Of a stretch of DNA of 42,909 nucleotides, positions 17,843 to 28,418 are shown one piece after another. Position numbers and translations under genes: made by a program. The stretch comes from Candidatus Pelagibacter sp. TMED128 (GTDB lineage Bacteria; Pseudomonadota; Alphaproteobacteria; Pelagibacterales; Pelagibacteraceae). Each line of letters starts with the position of its first letter. Positions within the stretch are counted from its first letter, which is position 1. The notes under the pieces are model-generated. The model did no database searches and was not told where the DNA came from. It worked only from the letters and a program-made list of their open reading frames with translations. The stretch covers positions 1 to 42,909 of the forward strand of contig NHGD01000033.1 of NCBI GenBank assembly GCA_002170125.1, written 5' to 3'.

Positions 17843-18714
17843 ATACGACGGATCTTAGCTTTTTTAAAATTATATAAAAAATTTTTTTTATTAGAGTAAG
17901 TCATAATAAAATTACTTAAATTTAATAAAAATAAACAAAATAGAATTAAGTAAAAAATTATAAAGAATTCGTATTTATAAAACATAAAGAAAGCAAAAAA
18001 TAAATAAATAACAGATGAAATAATTATTTTTGATCTTAATGCAGAAAAAACTCTTAGAGCATGAAGAAATAATCCAAAAAAGTTCATCTTAGAATCACCA
18101 GAAAATCTTTTTTCTCTATCCATAGTAATATAACTAATGTTTTTTAAATTATTTGAAACTATAGGGGGAAAAGCACTCCAAAGATCTTTATCATTAGAAA
18201 TATTCTTAATATCTTTTGAGTTTAAGTAACTAAAGTTTCCAAATCTTAATTTTTTTCCAGTAAATAGTTTAACTAGAATATTGTAAACTTCATAAAATAT
18301 TTTAAACCATAAAGACTCTTTTCTTTGACCACGATTTACTACTATTGCATTATTAGGTTTTAGATTACTTACCTTTAACATTTTTAATATACCTTTTGGA
18401 TTATCTTGACCATCGGAGTCAATTATTATTGTTCTATAATTTTTTTTATACATTTTATTTATAAATTTTATTCCAATTGCGAGAGCTCTTTGACTACCAA
18501 CATTCTTAAATAAAGAAATGAGGGTAATTTTATTTAAATTTTTAAATTTTAATTTTTTATAGTTAAAACTTTCAGTTGAACAATCGTTTACAACCACTAA
18601 GTCAAAATTAGTTTTAATTTTATTTTTAAAGATCATGTTAATTTTGGCTAAAAGCTTGGATAAATTTTTCCAATCATTATAAACAGGAGTTAAAATTACA
18701 ATTTTCGCTTTCAT
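17839..18714 (-). CDS. GT2 glycosyltransferase with two C-terminal helices
   Basis: A 291-residue family 2 glycosyltransferase of the polyprenyl-phosphate-sugar type. The GT-A domain shows VILTPVYNDW at 6-15, VVNDCSTES at 41-49, NVGSQRALAIGI at 71-82 and the DSDGQDNP metal-binding motif at 99-106. REKRFSGDSKMNF near residue 200 matches the RxxGxSK segment that precedes the membrane part. Two hydrophobic helices follow (about 220-240 and 244-268), then a basic tail, so unlike the homologous gene at 4422 its membrane anchor looks complete. It points away from sucC, starting 41 bases from the sucC start, so the short gap probably holds divergent promoters. Sugar and acceptor unknown. Confidence 0.82.
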   Translation of the reverse strand: MKAKIVILTPVYNDWKNLSKLLAKINMIFKNKIKTNFDLVVVNDCSTESFNYKKLKFKNLNKITLISLFKNVGSQRALAIGIKFINKMYKKNYRTIIIDSDGQDNPKGILKMLKVSNLKPNNAIVVNRGQRKESLWFKIFYEVYNILVKLFTGKKLRFGNFSYLNSKDIKNISNDKDLWSAFPPIVSNNLKNISYITMDREKRFSGDSKMNFFGLFLHALRVFSALRSKIIISSVIYLFFAFFMFYKYEFFIIFYLILFCLFLLNLSNFIMTYSNKKNFLYNFKKAKIRRI

Positions 18715-18755
18715 AATGGATTAATTTAAATTTTATGATAGTAATAGCAACTAAA

Positions 18756-19916
18756 ATGAACATTCACGAACATCAAGCTAAAGAGATATTGAAAGAATTC
18801 GGAGCACCAGTTTCTAAAGGAGTAGTAATTTTTTCATCTGCTGAGATAAAAGAAAAAATATTACAATTAAATAGTAAGGAATTTGTTCTAAAAGCTCAAA
18901 TACATGCTGGTGGTAGAGGAAAAGCTGGAGGGGTTAAATTGATCAAAAACCGGAATGAATTAGAAAAAGAAGCTGATTTAATGATGGGAAAGATTTTAAT
19001 TACACATCAAACCGGACCTGAGGGAAGAAAAGTTAAAAGATTATATATTGAAGAAGCCTCAGAAATATCAAAAGAACTTTATTTATCATGCTTAGTTGAT
19101 AGAGAAAGTTCAAAAATTGCCTTCATTAGTAGTACTGAAGGAGGAATGGATATTGAAAAGGTAGCATCCGAAACACCAATTAAAATAATTACTACAAAAG
19201 TTGAACTTAAAGAAGAAATAGAAAATCAAGATATTCAAAAAATAATTTCCCCTTTTAAATTGAATGATAATCAAAAAGAAGAAGCTTTAAGATTAGTAAA
19301 AGCAATGTATAAGATTTTAATTCAAAGAGATGCAAGTTTAATCGAAATAAATCCTTTAATAATAACTAAAAAAGGAAATTTAGTTTGTTTAGATGCTAAA
19401 ATGAATTTTGATGATAATGCTATTTTTAGAAGACCAGAGATTTTAAAATTAAAAGATTTAAATGAAGAGGATCCAATCGAAACAGAAGCAAGTAAGCATG
19501 ATATAGCTTACATAAAGCTTAACGGGTCTATTGGATGCATGGTCAATGGAGCAGGTTTAGCGATGGCGACTATGGATATAATAAAACTTTATGGAAAAGA
19601 GCCAGCTAATTTTTTAGACGTAGGAGGTGGAGCTTCTAAAGAAAAAGTTTCAGCAGCATTTAAATTAATATTATCAGATAAAAATGTAAAAGGAATTTTA
19701 ATTAATATTTTTGGAGGCATTATGCAATGTGATGTACTTGCTCAAGGCTTGGTAGATGCTGCAAAAGAAATTAATCTATCTGTACCCTTAGTTGTTAGAC
19801 TAGCTGGAACAAATTTTGAAGCTGGACAAAAAATATTAGATAAATCAAATTTAAAAATATTGACAGCATCTGACTTAAATGATGCTGCAAAAAAAATTGT
19901 GGAAGCTATTAAATAA
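18756..19916 (+). CDS. sucC: succinyl-CoA synthetase beta subunit
   Basis: ATP-grasp subunit of the TCA enzyme that makes ATP or GTP from succinyl-CoA. Two in-frame ATGs exist; the one at 18756 gives [16 protein letters not shown], the near-invariant N-terminus of SucC, and 386 residues, so the ATG at 18735 is rejected. Seen: [16 protein letters not shown] for nucleotide binding, [38 protein letters not shown] and FGGIMQCDV. sucD starts at the base right after the sucC stop. Because the second glycan block sits directly upstream, this operon must carry its own promoter in the gap before 18756 or inside the block. Confidence 0.96.
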   Translation: MNIHEHQAKEILKEFGAPVSKGVVIFSSAEIKEKILQLNSKEFVLKAQIHAGGRGKAGGVKLIKNRNELEKEADLMMGKILITHQTGPEGRKVKRLYIEEASEISKELYLSCLVDRESSKIAFISSTEGGMDIEKVASETPIKIITTKVELKEEIENQDIQKIISPFKLNDNQKEEALRLVKAMYKILIQRDASLIEINPLIITKKGNLVCLDAKMNFDDNAIFRRPEILKLKDLNEEDPIETEASKHDIAYIKLNGSIGCMVNGAGLAMATMDIIKLYGKEPANFLDVGGGASKEKVSAAFKLILSDKNVKGILINIFGGIMQCDVLAQGLVDAAKEINLSVPLVVRLAGTNFEAGQKILDKSNLKILTASDLNDAAKKIVEAIK

Positions 19917-20792
19917 ATGTCAATTTTAGTAAAAAAAGATACTAAGGTAATTTGTCAAGGATTTACTGGCACTCATGGAACTTTTCATTCTCAACAGGCA
20001 ATTAAATATGGCACTAAATTAGTAGGAGGAGTAACACCCAAAAAAGGTGGTCAAATGCATTTAGATCTTCCAGTTTTTAATACAGTTAAAGAAGCTAAGG
20101 ACAAAACAGAAGCTAACGCAACTATGATATACGTTCCTCCTAAATTTGCGGCCGAAGCAATATTAGAAGCAATACATGCTGAGATAGAATTAATAGTGTG
20201 CATTACAGAGGGAATACCATTAATAGATATGCTAAAAGTAAAAAAAGAATTGAAATCAAAAAAATCAAGATTAATTGGGCCCAACTGTCCTGGTGTAATC
20301 ACACCCGACGAATGTAAAATTGGAATAATGCCAGGCAATATTCACAAAAAAGGATCAGTCGGTATTGTTTCGAGGTCAGGAACTTTAACTTATGAAGCTG
20401 TAGCACAAACAACTGAAAATGGTATGGGTCAATCAACATGTATAGGAATTGGTGGAGATCCTATTAATGGAACTAATTTTATAGATTGCTTAGAGCTTTT
20501 TTTAAAAGATGAAGAAACCAAATCAATAATTATGATTGGAGAAATAGGCGGAACAGCAGAAGAGGAGGCTGCAGAATTTTTAAAGAAAGAAAAAATTAAA
20601 AAACCTATGGTAGGTTTTATAGCTGGTTTAACTGCCCCTCCTGGAAGAAGGATGGGACATGCTGGAGCCATAATATCTGGAGGCAAAGGAGGAGCAGAAG
20701 ATAAAATAGAGGTCTTGAAATCTGCTGGAATCACCATCTCTAAATCACCAGCTGATATAGGCAAGACACTTTTGCAGAAACTAAATGGTTAA
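19917..20792 (+). CDS. sucD: succinyl-CoA synthetase alpha subunit
   Basis: CoA-binding, phosphohistidine-carrying subunit, with 291 residues. Seen: [17 protein letters not shown] for CoA binding, GGVTPKKGG, the [10 protein letters not shown] loop, [13 protein letters not shown], and the phosphorylated histidine at 248 in [14 protein letters not shown]. It abuts sucC with zero spacing, typical of these obligate partners. A 33-base AT-rich gap separates it from sucA. Confidence 0.97.
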   Translation: MSILVKKDTKVICQGFTGTHGTFHSQQAIKYGTKLVGGVTPKKGGQMHLDLPVFNTVKEAKDKTEANATMIYVPPKFAAEAILEAIHAEIELIVCITEGIPLIDMLKVKKELKSKKSRLIGPNCPGVITPDECKIGIMPGNIHKKGSVGIVSRSGTLTYEAVAQTTENGMGQSTCIGIGGDPINGTNFIDCLELFLKDEETKSIIMIGEIGGTAEEEAAEFLKKEKIKKPMVGFIAGLTAPPGRRMGHAGAIISGGKGGAEDKIEVLKSAGITISKSPADIGKTLLQKLNG

Positions 20793-20825
20793 ATTTTCAT
20801 AATTTATGTTAAAATATATACATAA

Positions 20826-23708
20826 ATGTCATCATCAAAAGATAATACTATATATAAAAAAACTTCCTTTTTAGCAGGTAATAATTCAGAGTTTATTAAT
20901 GAATTTTATGCTGATTATATTTCAAATCCAAAATCAATACCAGAAAGTTGGAGAAAATTTTTTGAAGGATTAAGTGATGAAGAAAAATTAATTTATAACG
21001 ACCTTAAAGGCCCTAGCTGGTCACCAGAAAAAAAAGATAAAAAAATTAATATAAATCAGTTGAATAAGAAAAAAGAGGAAAAATCTTCTGATATAAACTT
21101 AGACTTGGCTAATCAAGCAACAAAAGATTCTGTTAGAGCAATAATGTTAATAAGAGCTTTTAGAATTAGAGGTCATTTGATTTCATCTTTAGACCCTCTT
21201 TCTCTTTTAAAAAAAGAAGAGCATCCTGAGTTAAAACCAGAAACTTATGGTTTTATAAAAAAAGATTATGATCGAAAAATATTTTTAGATGGAGTTCTTG
21301 GATTACAATACGCTGATTTAAATCAAATATTAAGAATTGTAAAAAAAACTTATTGCTCAAATATTGGTTATGAATTCATGCACATGGGAGATCCAGACGA
21401 AAAAACTTGGATAAGAAATAGAATTGAAGGGCCAGAAAAAGAAATTAGATTTACTGAAAATGGTAAAAAAGCAATTTTAAATAAGATGGTCGAAGCTGAA
21501 GGATTTGAAAAATACCTACACGTAAAATTTGTTGGTACAAAAAGATTTGGCTTAGATGGAGGAGAGTCTTTGGTCCCAGCTTTAGAACAGATCATTAAAC
21601 GAGGAGGAAATTTAGAAGCTAAAGAGATCAAGATAGGAATGCCTCATAGAGGAAGATTAAATGTTTTAGCAAATGTAATGGGGAAACCATATAAAGCCAT
21701 ATTTAGTGAATTTTTTGGTAAGAGCGCTAATCAAGAAATTGGAGGAGACGTCAAATATCATTTAGGAGCATCATCTAATCGAGAATTTGATGGAAACTCT
21801 GTTCATATAAGTTTGACTGATAATCCATCTCATTTAGAAGCAGTAAATCCTGTTGTTTTGGGCCAAGTAAGAGCCAAGCAATTTTTTCACAAGGATGCTA
21901 AAAGAAAAAAAGTTATTCCTGTATTAATACATGGAGACGCTGCATTTGCTGGGCAAGGAATAGTAGCTGAGTGTTTTGCAATGTCTGGATTACCTGGTCA
22001 CAATATAGGAGGCACAATTCATATTATAGTTAATAATCAAATAGGATTTACAACTGCTCCTCGTTTTGCTAGATCTTCTCCTTACCCTTCAGATGTAGCT
22101 AAAATTGCCCAAGCTCCAATTTTTCATGTCAACGGTGATGACCCTGAGGCAGTAGTACATTGTGCAAAAATTGCTACAGAATATCGTCAAAAATTTAATA
22201 GAGATGTTGTTATAGATATGGTTTGCTACAGACGTTTTGGTCATAATGAAGGTGATGAGCCTTCTTTTACTCAACCAATCATGTATAAAAAGATAAAAAC
22301 CCACCCTACAACTTTAAAAATATACGGAAATAAATTGAGCAATGAAGGTTTAACCTCATTAGAAGAGATCGAAGATAAAAAAGAAAAGTTTAAAAAATTT
22401 TTACAAAAAGAATTAGAATTATCCAAAACTTACAAATCTGAGTTGACCTGGTTCGAAGGTGCTTGGTCTAGGTTTAAACCTGGACTGGGAAAAGATAAAA
22501 GAGGTGTAAGTGGAGTAGATAAAGATAGATTAACGGATATAGGAAAAAAAATTTCTATTATTCCTGAAAATTTAAATGCTCACAAAACTATAAAGAAGAT
22601 ATTTGATTTAAAATATGAAATGTTTGAAAAAAATAAACCGATAGATTGGTCTACAGCTGAAAATCTGGCTATTGGAAGCTTATTAACCGAAGGATTTTCT
22701 GTAAGGTTATCTGGCCAAGACTCTGGTCGAGGTACTTTTAGTCAAAGACATGCGGTATTAAGAAATCAGGACAACCATGATAGATATATACCTCTCAATA
22801 ATATTAAAACTAAACAAAAAAAATTTGAAATAATTGATAGCTTACTATCAGAGCTTGCAGTTTTAGGTTTTGAGTTTGGGTATTCTTTATCAGAGCCAGA
22901 AACTTTAGTTATATGGGAAGCACAATTTGGTGATTTTGCTAACGGAGCTCAAGTAATTATCGATCAATTTATTGCATCAGGAGAATCTAAATGGGGTAGA
23001 GCGAGTGGTCTTGTGATGTTGTTACCCCATGGATACGAGGGACAGGGTCCAGATCACTCATCAGCACGACTAGAAAGATTTTTACAATTATGTGCTGGTG
23101 AAAACATGCAAGTAGTAAACTGCACAACACCATCAAATTATTTTCACGCATTGAGAAGACAAATGCATAGAGATTTTAGGAAACCTCTAATAGTTATGAC
23201 CCCTAAATCTTTGTTGAGACACAAGAGATGTATTTCAAACTTAAATGAATTTACAAAAAAAAATACATTTCATAGAGTTTTAGAAGATGATGCCTATAAA
23301 AAACATAACAGTTTAATTAAATTAAAAAAAGATAATGAGATAAAAAAAGTTATTATGTGTTCAGGAAAAATTTACTATGATCTAGTTGAAGCTCGAGAAA
23401 AAGCTAAAAATGATAGCGTTGTTTTTATACGTATCGAGCAACTATATCCTTTTCCTGCAAAAACTTTAGCAAATTTATTAAAAAAATTTGAAAAAGCTGA
23501 GTTTATTTGGTGTCAAGAAGAGCCAAAAAATATGGGTGCCTGGAATACTGTAAGAAATTATATAGATAGAACCTTAGAAATTATATATTTTACAAGAGAT
23601 AAGGTTAAATATGTGGGAAGAAAAGCTTCTTCTTCTACTGCGACCGGAAATCTAAATAAACATCTTGCACAACAAAAAGAAATATTAGAAAAGATACTTG
23701 GAAAGTAA
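20826..23708 (+). CDS. sucA: 2-oxoglutarate dehydrogenase E1 component
   Basis: Thiamine-diphosphate decarboxylase of the 2-oxoglutarate dehydrogenase complex, 960 residues. The N-terminal segment (FLAGNNSEFINEFYADY and PESWRKFFEGL) is the E2-binding peptide of the family. Seen: RAFRIRGHLISSLDPL, EGFEKYLHVKFVGTKRFGLDGGES, GMPHRGRLNVLANV, the diphosphate-binding GDAAFAGQGIVAE followed by VNNQIGFTT, RRFGHNEGDEP, and the transketolase-like domain with SGQDSGRGTFSQRHAV and PHGYEGQGPDHSSARLERF. Length agrees with the family (about 930-1000). It lies between sucCD and sucB as in most alphaproteobacteria. Confidence 0.98.
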   Translation: MSSSKDNTIYKKTSFLAGNNSEFINEFYADYISNPKSIPESWRKFFEGLSDEEKLIYNDLKGPSWSPEKKDKKININQLNKKKEEKSSDINLDLANQATKDSVRAIMLIRAFRIRGHLISSLDPLSLLKKEEHPELKPETYGFIKKDYDRKIFLDGVLGLQYADLNQILRIVKKTYCSNIGYEFMHMGDPDEKTWIRNRIEGPEKEIRFTENGKKAILNKMVEAEGFEKYLHVKFVGTKRFGLDGGESLVPALEQIIKRGGNLEAKEIKIGMPHRGRLNVLANVMGKPYKAIFSEFFGKSANQEIGGDVKYHLGASSNREFDGNSVHISLTDNPSHLEAVNPVVLGQVRAKQFFHKDAKRKKVIPVLIHGDAAFAGQGIVAECFAMSGLPGHNIGGTIHIIVNNQIGFTTAPRFARSSPYPSDVAKIAQAPIFHVNGDDPEAVVHCAKIATEYRQKFNRDVVIDMVCYRRFGHNEGDEPSFTQPIMYKKIKTHPTTLKIYGNKLSNEGLTSLEEIEDKKEKFKKFLQKELELSKTYKSELTWFEGAWSRFKPGLGKDKRGVSGVDKDRLTDIGKKISIIPENLNAHKTIKKIFDLKYEMFEKNKPIDWSTAENLAIGSLLTEGFSVRLSGQDSGRGTFSQRHAVLRNQDNHDRYIPLNNIKTKQKKFEIIDSLLSELAVLGFEFGYSLSEPETLVIWEAQFGDFANGAQVIIDQFIASGESKWGRASGLVMLLPHGYEGQGPDHSSARLERFLQLCAGENMQVVNCTTPSNYFHALRRQMHRDFRKPLIVMTPKSLLRHKRCISNLNEFTKKNTFHRVLEDDAYKKHNSLIKLKKDNEIKKVIMCSGKIYYDLVEAREKAKNDSVVFIRIEQLYPFPAKTLANLLKKFEKAEFIWCQEEPKNMGAWNTVRNYIDRTLEIIYFTRDKVKYVGRKASSSTATGNLNKHLAQQKEILEKILGK

Positions 23709-25031
23709 ATGTCAGATAAAATTATAGTACCAACTTTAGGTGAGTCTGTGACAGAAGCAACAGTTTCAAAATGGCTTAAAAGTCAAGGTGAAAAAGTATC
23801 AATTGATGAAGCAGTAGTAGAACTGGAAACAGATAAAGTAAACGTAGAAGTACCTTCACCATCAAGTGGTATTTTAGAAAGTATTTCTGTTAAAGAAGGA
23901 GAAACAGTGAATGTTGGTTCTTTGCTAGGGATGATTAATGGATCATCTGATAATAAAGTATCTCAAGAATTTAAAGAAGTAAAAACTTATTCTCCACCAA
24001 AAAAAAAGAATGGGACTCCAGAAAAATCCATAAAAGTTAACAAAACTGTTCAAGAAGAAACTGAGCCTCTAAATCTTGATAAGGAATTTCAAACTGAAGA
24101 TGAAGATCCACTAATTTTAGATAATTTTCATGAAGAAGAAAAAATAAAAAAAAATCTTGATATAAAAAATCATAAAGCATCTTTTTCTCCTGCTGCAAGA
24201 AAAATGGCAACAGAAGCAAAGTTAGACCTAGATAAAATTCAAGGTTCTGGAAAACATGGAGTTGTTTTAAAAGAAGACATTATGAGTTTAATGGGATCTA
24301 AACCTTCTCCTTCAGAAAGAATAATTAAATTTGGCCCAGAAGAAAGAATTAAAATGACAAGATTAAGGTTAACTATTGCAAAAAGATTAAAAGAAGCACA
24401 AGAAAATGCAGCAATGTTAACTACCTTTAATGAAGTTGATATGAGTGAAGTAATTGCAATGCGAAACCAGTATAAAGAAGAATTTCAAAAAAAATATTCT
24501 GTAAAACTTGGCTTTATGTCATTTTTTGTAAAAGCAAGTGTTATTGGATTAAAAAATTTTCCAGCTATTAATGCTGAGATACAGAAAGATGAAATAGTTT
24601 ATAAAAATTATTATAATATAAGTATAGCCGTAGGGACTGATAGAGGTTTAGTGGTACCAGTACTAAGAAAAACTGATGAAATGTCTTTTGCTGATATTGA
24701 AAAAAATATTGGAGAAATGGGACAAAAAGCTCGAGAAGGTAAAATCACTATAGATGATTTGCAAGGAGGCACTTTTACTATCACAAATGGCGGCATATAT
24801 GGTTCTATGTTATCAACTCCAATTTTAAATCCTCCTCAATCAGCAGTGTTAGGTATGCACAATATAATAGAGAGACCTGTAGTAATAGAGGGAAATGTGG
24901 AAGTTAGACCAATTATGTATTTGGCTTTGTCATATGATCACAGAATAATTGATGGTAAAGAAGCGGTATCATTTTTAAAAATAATAAAAGATTCTTTAGA
25001 ACAACCTAAAAGACTTTTTCTTAATATTTAG
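23709..25031 (+). CDS. sucB: 2-oxoglutarate dehydrogenase E2, dihydrolipoyl succinyltransferase
   Basis: Core of the 2-oxoglutarate dehydrogenase complex, 440 residues. Domains in order: a lipoyl domain with the lipoylated Lys43 in [12 protein letters not shown], an acidic/Lys-rich linker (about 85-155), a peripheral-subunit-binding domain ([18 protein letters not shown]...GVVLKEDI, about 159-193), and the catalytic domain from about 205 with [36 protein letters not shown] and the active-site histidine in [14 protein letters not shown]. The single lipoyl domain and the VNVEV context point to the succinyl rather than the pyruvate enzyme. It starts one base after the sucA stop. Confidence 0.97.
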   Translation: MSDKIIVPTLGESVTEATVSKWLKSQGEKVSIDEAVVELETDKVNVEVPSPSSGILESISVKEGETVNVGSLLGMINGSSDNKVSQEFKEVKTYSPPKKKNGTPEKSIKVNKTVQEETEPLNLDKEFQTEDEDPLILDNFHEEEKIKKNLDIKNHKASFSPAARKMATEAKLDLDKIQGSGKHGVVLKEDIMSLMGSKPSPSERIIKFGPEERIKMTRLRLTIAKRLKEAQENAAMLTTFNEVDMSEVIAMRNQYKEEFQKKYSVKLGFMSFFVKASVIGLKNFPAINAEIQKDEIVYKNYYNISIAVGTDRGLVVPVLRKTDEMSFADIEKNIGEMGQKAREGKITIDDLQGGTFTITNGGIYGSMLSTPILNPPQSAVLGMHNIIERPVVIEGNVEVRPIMYLALSYDHRIIDGKEAVSFLKIIKDSLEQPKRLFLNI

Positions 25032-25033
25032 TA

Positions 25034-26440
25034 ATGGAAAATAATTTTGATGTAGTAGTAATTGGAGGAGGTCCAGGAGGATACGTTTGTGCAATAAGAG
25101 CTGCTCAATTAGGACTTAAAACTGCATGTGTAGAGTCAAGGGGTGCTTTAGGGGGCACATGTCTCAACGTTGGATGCATACCTTCAAAAAGTTTATTAAA
25201 TTTATCTGAAAATTTTCATAAAGCTAAAAAAGATTTTAATAATCAAGGAATAGAAATTGATGGTATTAGATTAAATATAAAAAAAATGATGTCAAATAAA
25301 GATAAATCAATTCAAGTGTTAACAAAGGGAGTAGAATTTTTATTTAAAAAAAATAAAGTTACATATTTTAAAGGTAAAGGAGTTCTTTTTTCTAAAAATG
25401 ATATAATTGTTTATGAAAGTGACAGTAAAAAAAATACTATAAAAGGAGAAAATATTGTTATAGCCACAGGTTCAGACGTTGCATCTTTGCCAGGAATTGA
25501 AATAAATGAGAAAAATATAGTTTCTTCAACCGGAGCTTTATCTTTTGATAAAGTGCCAAAAAAATTAGCAGTTATAGGTGGTGGTTATATAGGTTTAGAA
25601 ATGGGATCGGTTTGGTCTAGATTAGGTTCAGAAGTAACAGTTATAGAGTATCTAGATTATATTACTCCAGGAATGGATAGAGAAATTTCTAATGAATTTC
25701 AAAAAATATTAACAAAACAAGGAATTAAATTTATTATGGGATCAAAGGTTGATGATATTAATGATAAGGGAAATTCAATAAGTATTAGTTATACGGACAT
25801 TAAAAAATCTAAAAAAGAAAATATTACCGTAGATAAAGTTTTAGTTTCAGTTGGAAGAAGACCTTACACTGAAGGCTTAAATTTATCTAAAATTGGAGTC
25901 AAAAAAGATAGCAAAGGAAGAATTGAAGTGAACAACAAACTTCAAACATCCATAAAAAATATTTATGCTATAGGAGATGTTATAAAAGGACCGATGTTGG
26001 CACACAAAGCTGAAGATGAAGGAATAGCTGTTGCAGAAATTTTAGCTGGCCAAGCTGGCCATGTGAATTATGATGTTATTCCTGGAGTAATTTATACATC
26101 ACCAGAAGTTGCCACAGTAGGTAAAACAGAAGAGCAACTTAAAGATGAAAATATGTCTTATAAAGTTGGGAAGTTTCCTTTTTTAGCTAATTCAAGAGCA
26201 AAAGTTAATAATGAGACTGATGGATTTGTAAAAATTTTAGCAGATAGCAAAACTGATAAAGTTTTAGGTGTCCATATTATTGGACCTCATTGTGGAGATA
26301 TGATTGCTGAGATGGCATTAGCAATGGAATTTGGTGCGAGCTCAGAAGATATAGCAAGAACTTGTCATGCTCACCCTACTCATACTGAGGCAATAAAAGA
26401 AGCTGCATTAGCTGTTGATAAAAGACCAATTCATTTTTAA
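25034..26440 (+). CDS. lpd: dihydrolipoyl dehydrogenase (E3)
   Basis: Flavoprotein that reoxidises dihydrolipoamide with NAD, shared by 2-oxo-acid dehydrogenases and the glycine cleavage system. The 468 residues contain GGGPGGYVCAIRAAQLG for FAD, the redox disulfide Cys43/Cys48 in GGTCLNVGCIPSK, GGGYIGLEMGSVW for NAD, YAIGDVIKGPMLAHKAEDEG, and HCHAHPTHTEAIKEA-type C-terminus with the catalytic His-Glu pair (CHAHPTHTE). It ends the sucCDAB-lpd unit. priA follows after 28 bases on the same strand. Confidence 0.97.
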   Translation: MENNFDVVVIGGGPGGYVCAIRAAQLGLKTACVESRGALGGTCLNVGCIPSKSLLNLSENFHKAKKDFNNQGIEIDGIRLNIKKMMSNKDKSIQVLTKGVEFLFKKNKVTYFKGKGVLFSKNDIIVYESDSKKNTIKGENIVIATGSDVASLPGIEINEKNIVSSTGALSFDKVPKKLAVIGGGYIGLEMGSVWSRLGSEVTVIEYLDYITPGMDREISNEFQKILTKQGIKFIMGSKVDDINDKGNSISISYTDIKKSKKENITVDKVLVSVGRRPYTEGLNLSKIGVKKDSKGRIEVNNKLQTSIKNIYAIGDVIKGPMLAHKAEDEGIAVAEILAGQAGHVNYDVIPGVIYTSPEVATVGKTEEQLKDENMSYKVGKFPFLANSRAKVNNETDGFVKILADSKTDKVLGVHIIGPHCGDMIAEMALAMEFGASSEDIARTCHAHPTHTEAIKEAALAVDKRPIHF

Positions 26441-26468
26441 ATAATTTAAATTCAATTACTATTGATCT

Positions 26469-28418
26469 ATGAAAGCAGAAGTATTGTTGCCGAAAATATT
26501 CAATTTTCCCTTTACATATAATTCAAACGACATTTCAGTCAAAACTGGAGATTTAGTCGAAGTGCCATTTGGAAAAAAGAAAGAATTAGGAATTGTGTGG
26601 AAAAATAGAAGTAGAGAGTTAAAAGATATAAAAATTAAAAATATTAGTAAAAAAATTAAAAATTATTCTATAGATACAAAACTGGTTAATTTCATCCATT
26701 GGTTTTCTGCCTATAACATGGTTCCTTTAGGTTTAGTTTTAAAGATGACAATAGGTAGTGATGATAATTTTATAAAAAAAGACTATCCAATTATTAATCA
26801 AAACAAAAAAGCAATAAAAAATTATAATCTAAATAGTGAACAAAAAAATGCATTAAATTTTTTAAATGTTATAGATAATAAATTTGATGTATCTGTTCTA
26901 CAAGGTAGAACTGGTTCAGGAAAAACTTTAGTTTATTTTGAGAGAATTAAAAGGATAATTGAAAAAAAGAAGCAAGCTTTAGTTTTACTTCCAGAAATTT
27001 TTTTAACAAATGAATTCAAATCTAGATTTGAAGATTTTTTTGGATATGAACCAGCCATATGGCATTCAAAAATAACTCCTAAGAAAAAAAGAATAATTTG
27101 GAAAGGAATTATAACAAATAAATTAAAATTAGTTGTAGGTGCTAGATCTGCTTTACTTTTACCATTTAAAAAACTTGGAGTCATAGTAGTTGATGAAGAG
27201 CATGACACTTCATACAAACAAGATGATGGAGTGATTTATAACGCAAGAGATATGGCTATATCAAGAGCTTCATATGAAAAAATTCCAATACACTTGGTTA
27301 GCTCTATTCCTTCAGTAGAAACTTATAACAATATCCAAAATAAAAAGTTTAGACATATAAAGATATTTAAAAGGTTCAATAATTATCCTTTACCTAAAAC
27401 AAAAATTATAAACCTTAATATAAATAAAATTAAAGATAAGTTTATTTCTGATGAAACAATTATTCATGTAAATAAATTTTTGAAAAAAAAAGAGCAAATA
27501 TTATTTTTTATTAACAGAAGAGGTTATGCTCCTTATTTGATTTGTAAAAAATGTGGTTTTAAGCAAACTTGTTCAAATTGTTCAATGTATCTTACTTTTC
27601 ATAAAACAAAAAATAAGGCTATCTGTCATCATTGTTCCTTTGAAAGAAAAGTAATTAATACCTGCAAGAACGGTGGCAACTGTGATTTTATTATGTATGG
27701 CCCGGGTGTTGAAAAAATATTTGATGAAGTAAAAAGAATTTTTCCAAATAAAAAAGTTGAAATTTTTTCAAGTGATTATATGAAAAAAAAAGATCAGGCA
27801 TCGTCTTTATTTAAGAAGGTAAATAATAACCAAGTAGATATTTTAATTGGAACTCAAATGATATCAAAAGGATTTAACTTTCCAAAATTAAATTGTGTAG
27901 TTGTCATTGATGCAGATTTTTCTGGAAGAGGTTATGATTTAAGAACGACAGAAAAAAATATTCAATTATATCATCAACTCAGCGGCAGAGCGGGACGTTT
28001 CAGTTTTAATTCTTTAATAATTTATCAAACCCTCTCTCCTAAAGACATTACCCTTAATAAATTAATTGAAGATAAATCTGAGGAATTATTAAAAAATGAG
28101 TTAATTATTAGAAAAAATAATAAATTACCTCCTTTCTCAAGATTAATTGCAATTATAGTTTCTTCTAATCAACATAGTTTAAGCATTAAAGGAGCAAAAG
28201 AAATAAAGTTACAATTAAAAAAGATTAATAACATAGAGATTATGGGACCAGTAGACTCACCATTTCTAAAAATTAAAAAGAAATTTAGAGCTAGGTTATT
28301 AGTAAGGTTTGATAGGAAGAACTTAATTCAAAAAAAAATTACGAATCTTCTTAATTCCTTAAAAATTTCATCTAAAATTAAACTTACGGTTGATGTAGAC
28401 CCTGTAAATTTTGCTTAA
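26469..28418 (+). CDS. priA: primosomal helicase PriA, shortened N-terminal half
   Basis: Replication-restart helicase that loads DnaB at stalled forks. The 649 residues are shorter than the roughly 730 of E. coli. Residues 1-96 look like the 3'-end-binding domain, Walker A (GRTGSGKT) is at 146-153, and VVDEEHDTSYKQDD gives the DEEH box. The eight zinc cysteines are present, but the last pair is CKNGGNC instead of the usual CPxCG. FINRRGYAP, GTQMISKGFNFP, VVVIDADFSGRGYD and HQLSGRAGR match the second helicase lobe. Only about 25 residues separate the first domain from the helicase, so the winged-helix domain seems missing. Motif III reads SSIPSVET where SATPSxES is usual. The gene lies upstream of atpH as in other alphaproteobacteria. 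Confidence 0.93.
   Translation: MKAEVLLPKIFNFPFTYNSNDISVKTGDLVEVPFGKKKELGIVWKNRSRELKDIKIKNISKKIKNYSIDTKLVNFIHWFSAYNMVPLGLVLKMTIGSDDNFIKKDYPIINQNKKAIKNYNLNSEQKNALNFLNVIDNKFDVSVLQGRTGSGKTLVYFERIKRIIEKKKQALVLLPEIFLTNEFKSRFEDFFGYEPAIWHSKITPKKKRIIWKGIITNKLKLVVGARSALLLPFKKLGVIVVDEEHDTSYKQDDGVIYNARDMAISRASYEKIPIHLVSSIPSVETYNNIQNKKFRHIKIFKRFNNYPLPKTKIINLNINKIKDKFISDETIIHVNKFLKKKEQILFFINRRGYAPYLICKKCGFKQTCSNCSMYLTFHKTKNKAICHHCSFERKVINTCKNGGNCDFIMYGPGVEKIFDEVKRIFPNKKVEIFSSDYMKKKDQASSLFKKVNNNQVDILIGTQMISKGFNFPKLNCVVVIDADFSGRGYDLRTTEKNIQLYHQLSGRAGRFSFNSLIIYQTLSPKDITLNKLIEDKSEELLKNELIIRKNNKLPPFSRLIAIIVSSNQHSLSIKGAKEIKLQLKKINNIEIMGPVDSPFLKIKKKFRARLLVRFDRKNLIQKKITNLLNSLKISSKIKLTVDVDPVNFA

Noticed and set aside
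20051-20764. Long minus-strand open frames opposite sucD
   Set aside because: sucD is complete and typical on the plus strand; the opposite frames are proline/serine-rich shadows of its codons.
20793-20825. Possible hairpin between sucD and sucA
   Set aside because: The best arms are six AT-only pairs without a U-tract, too weak in this composition to call a terminator.
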